NCBI GenBank assembly: GCA_937926105.1
Contig: CALANS010000212.1
Location: forward strand, 186,001 to 250,000
Length of the DNA: 64,000 nt
Reading direction: 5' to 3'
Origin: an uncultured Actinomycetes bacterium
Lineage (GTDB): Bacteria; Actinomycetota; Actinomycetes; Mycobacteriales; Nakamurellaceae
In this document: piece by piece, positions 29,304-37,985 of the stretch
Numbering within the stretch: the stretch's first letter is position 1
Layout of the letters: the number at the start of each line of letters is the position of its first letter
Notes under the pieces: generated by a model
Seen by the model: only the letters and a program-made list of their open reading frames with translations
The model's database searches: none
What the model was told of the DNA's origin: nothing
Made by a program: the position numbers and the translations under genes

Positions 29304-31579
29304 GAGTCGACTTCCTCGCCCGAGTTCATCAGGTCCCAGACGTATTCGGGGGTGAGCGGGAGCCGATCCGGCCATCGCCCGATCGCCCTTGCGACCGCCG
29401 CGAGAACGGCTCCGCCGATGGCTGTCATTGCGCCCTCGCCCACGGGCTTGGCTCCGTAGGGGCCTGGCCCGTCGGCGCGTTCCACCAGGACCGAGCTCAC
29501 CCGCTGCGGCAGATCGGTGATGCGAGGCACGCGATACTCGACCAGATCGGAGTTGGCCATCTGCGGTCCGTCGTAGATGATCTCCTCGAACAGCGCACCG
29601 CCGAGCGCCTGCATGGCGGCACCGAGGTCTTGACCCTCGACGTTGAGAGGATTGAGTGCCTTTCCGACGTCGGCGACGGTGACGAGCTGGTCGAGCTCGA
29701 CCTGGCCGGTCTGCGCATCGACACTGACCACCACGCCGGCGACACCGACTTCCCACAGCACCGGCGACTGATCGAGATCACCACGCTTCTGGGTCCGACC
29801 GACCCCCACCACCTCACCCCGGTCGGAGCCGAACCACTGCGCGATCACCTCGGCGGCGCGCAGCTCGGTGCCGTCAGGGCCGAGCACCTTGCCGCCGGAC
29901 CACGACCACTCCTTCACGGACTGCTCGGCGACCTCGGCCGCCATCTCCACGAGCTGGCGGCGGATGTCGTGGCAGGCCCGCTGCACGCTCAGACCAACCA
30001 CCGACGTGGTGCGGCTTGCGCCCGTCGTCCACTGAAAGCCCACCAGTTGCGTATCCACCGGTGCAAACGCAACGTCGGTGTGATCCAGGCCGAGTTCTTC
30101 CGCGATGATCTGCGCCATGATGGTACGGCTGCCCTGACCCATCTCGGCGCTGCCGAGCAGCAGCACCGCGGTGCCGTCCACCAGCAGCCGCACGATCGCG
30201 ATCGACGTGGGATCGGCTCCCTCCGGAGAGAGCGCGACGCCGAACCCCATGCCCTGCAGTTTGCTCGGTCGGGGCTCGATGCTTAATGCATCGTGGGCCG
30301 TCGTGAGGTCGGAGGCAAGGTCGGAATCGACGGGTCGGGTGTCTGGGATAATGGATTCGCCGAACTTCGCCAGGTTTCGCAGCCGGATCTCTAACGGGTC
30401 GAGGCCGAGCCTGTCGGCGGCGATGTCGAGGTTTGCCTCCGATGCGGGGTTGGTGTGGAACGCACCGAATCCACGGTAGGACGATGCCGGCGTGGTGTTG
30501 GTGTAGATGGCCCGCCCGCGTGCCCGCAGGGCAGGCACGCGATAGGGGCCAAAACAGCATTCCAACGACTTCCGCAAGACCCGAACGCTGTTGTCCGTGT
30601 ATGCGCCGGTGTCAAGCAGCACGGTGATGTCGCGGGCCAGGATGGAGCCATCGGAGTCAAATCCGGTGGTAACCCGCACCTGGGCACCGTCCGCCCTGGA
30701 GGTGTACATCGACTCCTCCAGGCTGAGCGCGATCCTGACGGGTGCTCCGACGACGTGAGAACATGCCGCGGCCAGGGGCTCGATCTTTGAATACGACTTC
30801 GCGCCGTAGCCCCCGCCAATCGTCATCGACGTGACCCGCACCCGGCTGAGTCCCAGGCTGAAGATCCGCGCGAGATCGCGCCGGACCTGGAATGGGTGCT
30901 GGGTGTTGGACTCCACCTCCAAGGTTCCCGAGACGAATCTCGCCTGAGCGGCATATGATTCCATCGGGTAGGGGTACAGCATGGGGTAGCGAACCTGCGT
31001 AGTCTGTACGTGCGCAGCGCTCGCCATGGCGGCATCGACGTCACCCCAGCCGAGTTCGGTGGTGAAGGCCTCGTTAGTGTCCGCCGCACCCGGTCGCCAG
31101 AAGGCCCCAGCGCCGAAAGTCGCGGTGTCGTGCAGGTGCTCGGGATGGATCAGCACAGCCCCATCGGCGGTCGCCGCTTCGGGGTCCATCATCGCGGCGA
31201 GATCCTCGTAGTCAACCTCCACCAGGAAAGCGGCGTCCTGAGCCTGCTGCGGTGTGTCGGCGACCACCACGGCCACTGGTTCGCCCCAGTAGCGCACCCG
31301 ATCGATTGCCAGGATCGGATGATCGGCACGGTAGTGCCCGAAATAGGGAAACAGGTCCGATAGGTCCGCGCCGGTGACCACCGCGTGGACTCCGGGATGC
31401 GCGAGGGCCGCCGACACGTCGATGGCACGGATCATGGCGTGCGCGCGTTGCGCGCGCACCACGGCGCCATTCCAGACGCCTGGCCAGGGCAAGTCGGCCA
31501 CGTATCCGGCCCGTCCGTGGGCCTTGTCGAACGAATCGACCTTCGTGACGCTCCGCCCGACCGACTGAAATAGGCTCAC
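29300..31579 (-). CDS. molybdenum hydroxylase large subunit, set 3
   Basis: Molybdopterin subunit of 759 aa. GTG 31579 overlaps the TGA of the iron-sulfur gene; the frame continues open to 31936 inside that gene but is not needed. Motifs: GRAGYVADLPWPG, TIGGGYGAKSYSKIEP, AEMGQGSRT and the catalytic Glu in KPVGEGAMTAIGG. The CODH-type CSFR loop is replaced by SYRGFGAFHTNPA. It differs clearly from set 2 (for example GGGYGAK against GGAFGQK), so the two tandem enzymes probably act on different substrates or positions. Confidence 0.9.
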   Translation of the reverse strand: MSLFQSVGRSVTKVDSFDKAHGRAGYVADLPWPGVWNGAVVRAQRAHAMIRAIDVSAALAHPGVHAVVTGADLSDLFPYFGHYRADHPILAIDRVRYWGEPVAVVVADTPQQAQDAAFLVEVDYEDLAAMMDPEAATADGAVLIHPEHLHDTATFGAGAFWRPGAADTNEAFTTELGWGDVDAAMASAAHVQTTQVRYPMLYPYPMESYAAQARFVSGTLEVESNTQHPFQVRRDLARIFSLGLSRVRVTSMTIGGGYGAKSYSKIEPLAAACSHVVGAPVRIALSLEESMYTSRADGAQVRVTTGFDSDGSILARDITVLLDTGAYTDNSVRVLRKSLECCFGPYRVPALRARGRAIYTNTTPASSYRGFGAFHTNPASEANLDIAADRLGLDPLEIRLRNLAKFGESIIPDTRPVDSDLASDLTTAHDALSIEPRPSKLQGMGFGVALSPEGADPTSIAIVRLLVDGTAVLLLGSAEMGQGSRTIMAQIIAEELGLDHTDVAFAPVDTQLVGFQWTTGASRTTSVVGLSVQRACHDIRRQLVEMAAEVAEQSVKEWSWSGGKVLGPDGTELRAAEVIAQWFGSDRGEVVGVGRTQKRGDLDQSPVLWEVGVAGVVVSVDAQTGQVELDQLVTVADVGKALNPLNVEGQDLGAAMQALGGALFEEIIYDGPQMANSDLVEYRVPRITDLPQRVSSVLVERADGPGPYGAKPVGEGAMTAIGGAVLAAVARAIGRWPDRLPLTPEYVWDLMNSGEEVDS

Positions 31580-32058
31580 TGCTCCGACCCCCGAATCGTC
31601 GCAGCTCGGCGCACCGCGTCCATGATGTGCCCGTAGCCGGTGCAGCGGCAGATGTTCCCGTCCAGGAAGTGTCGTGCCTCGTCGTCCGAGGGAGTGGGAT
31701 TCTCCTCCAACAGGGCGGTGACGGCTAGGACGTACCCGGGGGTGCAGTAGCCGCACTGAATGGCGCCGCAGTCGATGAACGCCTGCTGTACGACGCTGGA
31801 ACTTTGTCGATCCGGTGCGGCGCCCTCGATCGTCGTCACCACTCGCCCGTCCACGTCCACTGCCAGGTAGGTGCATGAGCTCACCGGCAGCCCGTCGACG
31901 AGGACGGTGCACGCGCCGCACACCTGAATCCCGCAACTGACCTTGGTCCCATACAGGCCAAGGTTATCGCGAAGCATGGTGGCCAGCGGAGTTCGAGCCT
32001 GGACGGTGCATTCCACGTCCTTACCGTTGATCCTGGCACGGATCGCGTGTTCACTCAT
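31576..32058 (-). CDS. molybdenum hydroxylase [2Fe-2S] small subunit, set 3
   Basis: Iron-sulfur subunit of 160 aa. Clusters: [16 protein letters not shown] with a later Cys, then AIQCGYCTPGY and [13 protein letters not shown] 32058 gives MSEHAIRAR and overlaps the FAD subunit by 8 bases; the longer frame to 32151 is rejected. The GIQVC wording sets it apart from the EHGVC form in sets 1 and 2. Confidence 0.92.
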   Translation of the reverse strand: MSEHAIRARINGKDVECTVQARTPLATMLRDNLGLYGTKVSCGIQVCGACTVLVDGLPVSSCTYLAVDVDGRVVTTIEGAAPDRQSSSVVQQAFIDCGAIQCGYCTPGYVLAVTALLEENPTPSDDEARHFLDGNICRCTGYGHIMDAVRRAATIRGSEQ

Positions 32059-32869
32059 GGGTCCCTGTTCCTTCGAGTGCCGCGGCAGCGTCACGGCAAC
32101 GTTCGGCGACCACCCGGGACAGGTGCCGCTTGTAGGCGGCGCTGCCACCAAGATCCTCGGTGGGATCGATCGCCTTCGTGATGGCCTCGATGTCGAAGCC
32201 CGCTAGATCGTCGGCCTCGGTGATGGTGGGCATCAGCGTGGCGGCGCCGATCACCAGGCGCCATCGTCCATCGCGGAGTCGTGCCACGCAGCATCCCACG
32301 ACGGGCCGTTCGGATCGTACGATCTTGCGGTAGACCGCCTGGCGCGCATCGGCAGTGTCCAGCGAGACCGAGACGATCAGCTCGCCGGGACGGATGTCGA
32401 CCTCGAACGGGCCCAGCAGGAAGTCGCCGAACGGCTGGGACCGTTGTGCGGTCGTGCTTGCCAGGTCGACGGTGGCACCGAGCGCGGCGAGCGTGATCAG
32501 TACATCCGAGCGTGGCTCGGCAAAGGCAATGTTTCCACCCAGGGTGCCGGTGGAGCGGACCCGTATGTTGCCGACCCCTGCGGCGACCTCGGCCAGCACG
32601 GGAGCGTGTGCGCGGACGATCGGATGTCGTGCGATGTCACGGTGGGTCATTCCGGATCCGAGCATCAGCCGGTCACCGGTGACACGGCACTGCTTCAGGT
32701 CGGCGATGGCCCGTAGCGAGACGACGCGTTCTGGCGCCATCACGCCGTACGCCATGGCCGGCAGCAGCTCGGTCCCACCGTGTATGGGGGTGGCGCCGGA
32801 ACCGACGGCAGCAAGGGCTCCGTCGAGGTCGGAAGCCAGTTCGTAGTCGAAGTCCGGGACGGTGGTCAT
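32051..32869 (-). CDS. molybdenum hydroxylase FAD subunit, set 3
   Basis: FAD subunit of 272 aa. The first FAD loop reads IHGGTELLPAMAYG and the second TLGGNIAFAEPRSDV, a variant of the usual AGGQSL and TIGGSIAHADP seen in the other two sets. ATG 32869 overlaps the stop of the SRPBCC gene. It opens the set 3 enzyme in the order medium-small-large. Confidence 0.88.
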   Translation of the reverse strand: MTTVPDFDYELASDLDGALAAVGSGATPIHGGTELLPAMAYGVMAPERVVSLRAIADLKQCRVTGDRLMLGSGMTHRDIARHPIVRAHAPVLAEVAAGVGNIRVRSTGTLGGNIAFAEPRSDVLITLAALGATVDLASTTAQRSQPFGDFLLGPFEVDIRPGELIVSVSLDTADARQAVYRKIVRSERPVVGCCVARLRDGRWRLVIGAATLMPTITEADDLAGFDIEAITKAIDPTEDLGGSAAYKRHLSRVVAERCRDAAAALEGTGTHE

Positions 32870-33357
32870 TCGGTGACCTCGGGACCGGCACTCGAGCCGG
32901 CGGGCAGGAGGGACAGCGTCGCGTTCGTCACGAACTGTTCGACGGCCGCTTCGCCCTTCTTCCGGACGATGCCGGCGCCCATCGTGGTGGCGCGGCCGGT
33001 CACGGTGTACTGGCCGAAGATCGCGATCCGGCTCCCCCCACTGGGTGACGGGGTCAATCGCAGGTGCCCGTCGATAGAGATTTCCGAATTCAGAGCGCGG
33101 TCGCGCCCGCTGGCACGGATGTCAACGGCCTCGCCGTCGCTGGGCACGGTGACGTCGATGGCGATGTCCGCGCGCAGTCGGAATGGGCCAACCTTGTCCT
33201 CCAGGACCGCCCGGTAGGACCGGAGCCGGTCTATCTCCTCAACGGAGTGCACGATGTCGATCCAGCCCACCACGCGCTGTGGATCGGTGAGCACCTGCCA
33301 CGCTTCCCGGTGGTCGGTGGCGACCTCGATGCTTCGCTCGAACGACTGCTGTGCCAC
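32866..33357 (-). CDS. CoxG-like SRPBCC protein (soluble)
   Basis: Protein of 163 aa, a single SRPBCC domain (FERSIEVATDHREAWQVLTDPQRVVGWIDI in two parts). Unlike the CoxG-like protein at 24220 it has no membrane anchor. GTG 33357 has AAGGGA about 9 bases upstream; the frame runs open to 33711, but an earlier ATG lies in the promoter region and would overlap the operator. First gene of the seven-gene hydroxylase operon. CoxG-type proteins assist or anchor molybdenum hydroxylases. Confidence 0.8.
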   Translation of the reverse strand: MAQQSFERSIEVATDHREAWQVLTDPQRVVGWIDIVHSVEEIDRLRSYRAVLEDKVGPFRLRADIAIDVTVPSDGEAVDIRASGRDRALNSEISIDGHLRLTPSPSGGSRIAIFGQYTVTGRATTMGAGIVRKKGEAAVEQFVTNATLSLLPAGSSAGPEVTE

Positions 33358-33450
33358 CAGAGTGTCCCTTCCGTTGCACCATTCACCGGCGCGACCCCCG
33401 CTGCCGCCCGGCGGGCCGGCAGCGAGTGACCGCGTGCTCATCGCTACGTT

Positions 33451-33466
33451 GCATGCTATTGTATGC
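33451..33466. promoter_or_regulatory. shared operator, copy 2 (divergent hydroxylase / tcuA promoters)
   Basis: GCATGC-TATT-GTATGC lies 94 bases from the SRPBCC start (minus) and 99 from the tcuA-like start (plus). On the minus strand a TACAAT -10 (33458-33463) sits in its centre, with TTGTAC 17 bases upstream (33481-33486) as a weak -35. One repressor could therefore control both directions, some 15 genes. Confidence 0.7.
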
Positions 33467-33565
33467 AGCGTTGATCGCCGGTACAACCAGGCCGTCGCGG
33501 AGGCTAGCCGGTTGCCCCACTTGTCGGAGACGTAGTAGTGAATTGGCACTCGGAGGAAGTGACTG

Positions 33566-35074
33566 ATGACCGAATCGGCACATCGCGTGATCGTCGTCGG
33601 CGCCGGCAATGCCGCGCTTTGCGCAGCCATCTCGGCGCGTGAGTCGGGGGCGGAGGTGCTCGTTCTCGAACGAGCCGACCGGGCGCATCGAGGCGGCAAC
33701 ACCGCGTTCACCGCGGGCGCGATCAGAGTGGCCTACAGCGGTGTGGAAGAATTGCGGCGCCTGATGCCGGATCTTACCGATGACGAGGTCGCAATTACGG
33801 ATTTCGGTAGCTATCCGGAGACCCAATTCCTCGAGGATCTCGCGCGCGTCACGGAGTATCGTACCGATCCCGACCTGGCCGAGACATTGGTCAAGAATAG
33901 TTACGACACGCTGCAGTGGATGCAGTCCCACGGTGTCCGACTGCTGCCGATTTATGGACGGCAGGCATTCAAGGTCAACGGTCGATTCCGCTTCTGGGGC
34001 GGGCTAACGGTCGAATCGGTAGGAGGCGGAGTCGGCCTGGTCGACTCGCTCGTCCGTGAGGCGGAACGGATGGGTATTCAGATCGAGTATGGCGCGCGGG
34101 CAATATCATTGATAGCCGACGTTACTGGTGTGCACGGTGTCATGGTGCGGCAGGCCGGTGCGGATCGCGAAGAGCGCGCGAGTGCAGTCGTCCTTGCCTG
34201 CGGGGGATTCCAAGCGAATACAGAATGGCGAACAAAGTACCTCGGGCCGAATTGGGAGCTCGCCAAGGTTCGCGGCACAATGTTCAACACGGGCGATGGA
34301 ATTCGCATGGCCCTGGCAGCTGGGGCCAGCCCGCAGGGGAACTGGTCGGGCTGTCACGCGGTTGCGTGGGACCGGAATGCCCCCGAATTCGGTGATCTAG
34401 CAGTGGGAGATGGCTTCCAAAAACACAGCTACCCTTTCGGCATCATGGTAAATGCGGAAGGGCGACGCTTCGTTGATGAAGGGGCGGATTTCCGCAACTA
34501 CACCTACGCAAAGTACGGCAGGCGGATTCTGGAGCAGACGGGCCAGTTCGCCTGGCAAATATTCGACCAGAAGGTCGCCCATCTACTCCGCGACGAATAC
34601 CGGATCCGCCAAGTGACGCGGGTGACGGCGAGCACGCTGGAAGAGCTGGCACAAAAGCTTGATGGGGTCGACGCCCAGGCGCTCCTCGCCGAAATTCGGC
34701 GCTATAACGCAGCCGTTGATACCGGAACTCCGTTCAACCCCAACGTGAAGGATGGGCGCGGAACCAGTGGGCTGGAGGTCAACAAGACCAACTGGGCGAA
34801 TCGAATCGACGAAGGACCGTTCGAGGCGTATGCAGTGACCTGCGGTGTTACCTTCACGTTCGGCGGTCTGCGAATTGGAGTGGACGCACAGGTCATCGAT
34901 ACGGACCAACGCCCAATTCCCGGCCTGTACGCGGCCGGTGAGGTCGTTGGGGGTATCTTCTATTTCAACTATCCGGGTGGTTCCGGCCTGATGAACGGCG
35001 CCGTCTACGGTCGGATCGCCGGTCGTAGTGCCGCTAAGGAGCACCGGGGGACCGATCCGGCGACGTCGAATTGA
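33566..35074 (+). CDS. FAD-dependent dehydrogenase, TcuA / fumarate-reductase flavoprotein family
   Basis: Flavoprotein of 502 aa. N-terminal dinucleotide fold VIVVGAGNAALCAAISARESG with ERADRAHRGGNTAFTAG after it matches tricarballylate dehydrogenase TcuA. Further matches are VLACGGFQAN, the Arg/His-bearing substrate region and the C-terminal FAD contact FNYPGGSGLMNGAVYGR. TcuA oxidises tricarballylate to cis-aconitate; a tricarboxylate-type importer (TctABC) elsewhere in the island is consistent with a polycarboxylate-like substrate. ATG 33566 has GGAGG 8 bases upstream. It starts a + strand operon through about 41.8 kb. Other 3-ketosteroid- or fumarate-type dehydrogenases cannot be excluded. 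Confidence 0.82.
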   Translation: MTESAHRVIVVGAGNAALCAAISARESGAEVLVLERADRAHRGGNTAFTAGAIRVAYSGVEELRRLMPDLTDDEVAITDFGSYPETQFLEDLARVTEYRTDPDLAETLVKNSYDTLQWMQSHGVRLLPIYGRQAFKVNGRFRFWGGLTVESVGGGVGLVDSLVREAERMGIQIEYGARAISLIADVTGVHGVMVRQAGADREERASAVVLACGGFQANTEWRTKYLGPNWELAKVRGTMFNTGDGIRMALAAGASPQGNWSGCHAVAWDRNAPEFGDLAVGDGFQKHSYPFGIMVNAEGRRFVDEGADFRNYTYAKYGRRILEQTGQFAWQIFDQKVAHLLRDEYRIRQVTRVTASTLEELAQKLDGVDAQALLAEIRRYNAAVDTGTPFNPNVKDGRGTSGLEVNKTNWANRIDEGPFEAYAVTCGVTFTFGGLRIGVDAQVIDTDQRPIPGLYAAGEVVGGIFYFNYPGGSGLMNGAVYGRIAGRSAAKEHRGTDPATSN

Positions 35075-35098
35075 TACGGGAATCGCAGGCAGGGATCC

Positions 35099-36040
35099 AT
35101 GACGCGCAGCCAGTCGTTTCGGCATCGCCGCCCATTTCGACCGGTCCACGACCGGATTCCATACTCGCCGATCATTGATCGATCGCCCATCGAATGGCCG
35201 AACCACGCTCCGGTGGCCGTGTGGATCGTCCCCAATGTGGAGCATTACGAATATCTCCCGCCCGCGGGAGCGGTTGACCCGTACCCCAGGACCCCACATC
35301 CGGATGTGCGAAAGTTCAGCTATCACGATTACGGCAATCGAGTCGGGTTCTGGAGGCTGCTGGAGGTACTTGATCGGTACGAAATCCCGGCCACCGTCTC
35401 GTTGAACGTTGCCGTGCTGGAGCATTATCCGCAGATTGCGCGAGCGATGATCGACCGCAACTGGGAGTTTATGAGTCACGGGCTTTACAACACACGCTAC
35501 CTGACGGGATTGGCCGAAGAGGAGGAATGGGCGCTGCTGCGCTTCTGCGATTCGGTGCTTGAGCGGCATACCGGCAAGCACTTCGTGGGCATGCTGGGTC
35601 CGAACATCACGGGAAACCCGTGGAGCGCGGACTTGATGGCCGCGGCCGGCATGCGGTACCACGCCGATTGGGTACACGACGAGCGGCCCAGCCCCATGCT
35701 CACCGGCGGGGGAGAACGGATAGTCGCACTGCCCTACAGCTACGAGCTGAACGACGCACCGCTGCTCATGCGATCACACATCGAGGCCCCACAGTACGCC
35801 GAGTGGTGTATCGCCCAATTCGATCGCTTATGGCTGGATGCCAGCGTGTCGGAGAGTGGACGCCTGATGGCCCTGCCACTCCATCCGTTCGCCATCGGGC
35901 AACCCCATCGGATTGGCGGCCTGGATCGCGTTCTTGCACACCTGCGTCACCGAGGCGCCTGGATCGCGCGCGCCACCGAGATTGTTGATCACTATCTGGA
36001 TCACAACTACGAGTCGGATCTCAGGGCCAGCAATGAATGA
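35099..36040 (+). CDS. polysaccharide deacetylase family protein (PuuE allantoinase-like)
   Basis: Protein of 313 aa with a NodB-type fold. The region WEFMSHGLYNTRYL carries the SHG histidine seen in the PuuE (cofactor-free allantoinase) branch, and LPLHPFAIGQPHRIGGLDRV near residue 260 holds the HP motif. This branch hydrolyses cyclic amides and ureides or deacetylates small N-acyl compounds rather than polysaccharides. ATG 35099 has AGGGA upstream. The next gene is a paralog overlapping by 8 bases, which suggests a heteromer. Confidence 0.8.
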   Translation: MTRSQSFRHRRPFRPVHDRIPYSPIIDRSPIEWPNHAPVAVWIVPNVEHYEYLPPAGAVDPYPRTPHPDVRKFSYHDYGNRVGFWRLLEVLDRYEIPATVSLNVAVLEHYPQIARAMIDRNWEFMSHGLYNTRYLTGLAEEEEWALLRFCDSVLERHTGKHFVGMLGPNITGNPWSADLMAAAGMRYHADWVHDERPSPMLTGGGERIVALPYSYELNDAPLLMRSHIEAPQYAEWCIAQFDRLWLDASVSESGRLMALPLHPFAIGQPHRIGGLDRVLAHLRHRGAWIARATEIVDHYLDHNYESDLRASNE

Positions 36041-36974
36041 GCAGCAGACGCCCAACGTGCTCACGTACGCGACGCCGCGCCTCGACCACCCGGGGTACGA
36101 CCACGACTGGTTCGATTGGAATCCGCTGCCGGACCGACCCGCGGTCCGCTGGCCGGGTGGCAATCGCACCGCCGTGAGCATCGTGATCAACCTGGCCGCG
36201 GTGGAGTGGGAGGATGCCGGTGCGGGGTGGCGACCGCGACCGCCCGGGGGACGCGGGCTGGGTGGGCCACCCGATGTGCCCAGGATGTCGCATCGCGAGT
36301 TCGGGCATCGTGTCGGCATCTTCCGGCTGTTGGACATCGCCGCGGCATTCGGGATACGTCCGGCAGTCGCAGTCGATGTGATGACCGCCGAGTGCTATCC
36401 GACGCTGCTCTCGCATGTGCGTCCCGCCGCCGCGGAGATACTGTGCGGTGGACTGAGTGCGAGCCGTCCGCTGACGTCCGCGATGACGCAACCGGAGGAG
36501 AGCGACTACATCGAACAGGCGATGGCGAGGTTGACGGACGCTCTCGGCGAGCGGCCGGTGGGATGGCTCAGCCCGAATCGCAGCGAGTCCCGGCGGACGC
36601 CTGCCCTGCTCGCGTCCGCCGGCATCGGATACGTCGCGGAATGGGCGAACGACGAGGCCCCCTATCCATTCGGCGGGAGTGCCGAGGGGCTGTGGGCGTA
36701 TCCGCTTTCGTGGGAGCTCAGTGACTTGGCGACCGCATATGAGCGGGCGGTCGCGCCGGACGTATGGGCCACCAGCGCCATTGCCGCCTTTGACATGGTC
36801 CACCAGGAAGGTGGACGCGTCTTCAACCTCAACCTCGATCCCTGGCTGTCGGGGCAGGCGTTTCGTGCGTCCGCCCTCGAGCGCGTGTTACACCATGTGA
36901 CCGAAGCGCCGGACGTGTGGCTCGCAGCCCCCAAGGATGTCGTGGCACACAGCGAACGGGCGTACCTGACGTGA
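36033..36974 (+). CDS. polysaccharide deacetylase-like paralog with lost motifs
   Basis: Protein of 313 aa, the same length and layout as the gene before it: RMSHREFGHRVGIFRLLDIAAAFGI corresponds to FSYHDYGNRVGFWRLLEVLDRYEI. The catalytic region is changed. SHGLYNTRYL has become CGGLSASRPL and the HPF motif near residue 260 has become DPW, so the paralog is probably non-catalytic. ATG 36033 lies before the stop of the partner gene. An active subunit with a structural or substrate-binding twin is the likely arrangement. Allantoinase-like function is inference. Confidence 0.75.
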   Translation: MNEQQTPNVLTYATPRLDHPGYDHDWFDWNPLPDRPAVRWPGGNRTAVSIVINLAAVEWEDAGAGWRPRPPGGRGLGGPPDVPRMSHREFGHRVGIFRLLDIAAAFGIRPAVAVDVMTAECYPTLLSHVRPAAAEILCGGLSASRPLTSAMTQPEESDYIEQAMARLTDALGERPVGWLSPNRSESRRTPALLASAGIGYVAEWANDEAPYPFGGSAEGLWAYPLSWELSDLATAYERAVAPDVWATSAIAAFDMVHQEGGRVFNLNLDPWLSGQAFRASALERVLHHVTEAPDVWLAAPKDVVAHSERAYLT

Positions 36975-37957
36975 CCTCACGAGCCCGCATCGCCCTGATC
37001 GCCACGGGGGGGACCATAGATGCGCTCGGTGTCGATCGGCTCGACCTGGCCTTCTACACCGAAACACGCCGCAGGCTCGACGACGGCGAGATGCTGCGCT
37101 CGATCGGCGAGTTGGCGTCGGTCGCAGACGTCACCGAGATCGGCTACGAGCGACGCCCAAGCTACGAACTCACCCCGACCGACTGGCTGCGCCTTTCCAG
37201 GACGATTCAGCAGATCCTGGATGATGGATATGACGGCGTCGTCGTGACGCACGGCACCAATACCTTGGAGGAAACGGCCTTCTTTCTCGACCTGACCGTG
37301 AACTCGCGCCGACCCGTCGTCGTCACCGGGGCCATGCGCCCCGCCAACGCCCTGGGTAGCGACGGAGCCCTCAACCTCTTCAACGCGGTGCGAGTGGCAG
37401 CGTCGGCCCAGGCAGGCGACATCGGTTGCCTCGTACTGCTCAACGACACGATTCACTCCGCTCGACAGGTGACGAAGTCCTCGACGTTCCGCGTCGATGC
37501 GTTCCGGTCTCCGGATGCTGGCCCGCTTGGTTACGCTGACGCCGATGGCTGCGTACAGCTCTATCAACGCCCTGCACCTCGGCCGCGGTTCGACGTCTGC
37601 GCCCTCGAATCGCTACCACGGGTCGATGTCATCCTGTCGTATCTGGGTGCCGACGGAACGTTGATCGACGCGTCGGTCGCGGCCGGAGCCAGGGGCATCG
37701 TGAGTGCAGGCACTGGTGCCGGGCGGGCAACGCGGGAGGAGGACGAGGCGCTCGATCGGGCCATTGCGCAGGGAATCATCGTGTGCCAGGCGAGCCGAGT
37801 GGGCGCCGGACGTGTCGCTAGGTCTCCCGCGATGGCACGGCGCGGGGTGGTAGCTGCCGGGAACCTGCAGCCGTGGAAGGCCAGGATCCTGCTGGCGCTT
37901 TCCCTCGGTGAGACCCGTGACCCCGATAGCGTTCAAGAGTTGTTCGATTCGTGCTGA
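36971..37957 (+). CDS. L-asparaginase family amidohydrolase
   Basis: Type I/II asparaginase of 328 aa. The two catalytic threonines are visible, in IATGGTIDA near residue 13 and VTHGTNTLEETAFF near 92, and the Lys-bearing loop is replaced by VTGAMRPANALGSDG. No signal peptide, so cytosolic. GTG 36971 overlaps the preceding TGA. In this operon it may act on an asparagine-like amide released from the substrate (for example after ring opening) rather than on asparagine itself. Confidence 0.86.
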   Translation: MTSRARIALIATGGTIDALGVDRLDLAFYTETRRRLDDGEMLRSIGELASVADVTEIGYERRPSYELTPTDWLRLSRTIQQILDDGYDGVVVTHGTNTLEETAFFLDLTVNSRRPVVVTGAMRPANALGSDGALNLFNAVRVAASAQAGDIGCLVLLNDTIHSARQVTKSSTFRVDAFRSPDAGPLGYADADGCVQLYQRPAPRPRFDVCALESLPRVDVILSYLGADGTLIDASVAAGARGIVSAGTGAGRATREEDEALDRAIAQGIIVCQASRVGAGRVARSPAMARRGVVAAGNLQPWKARILLALSLGETRDPDSVQELFDSC

Positions 37958-37985
37958 CCTCATCGCCAAGCTGTCAGGGACAGGT

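Noticed and set aside
24220..33357. Aerobic carbon monoxide oxidation locus
   Set aside because: CoxG-like and CoxMSL-like genes are present, but the CO dehydrogenase active-site loop CSFR is missing in every large subunit and no CoxD/E/F genes are near.
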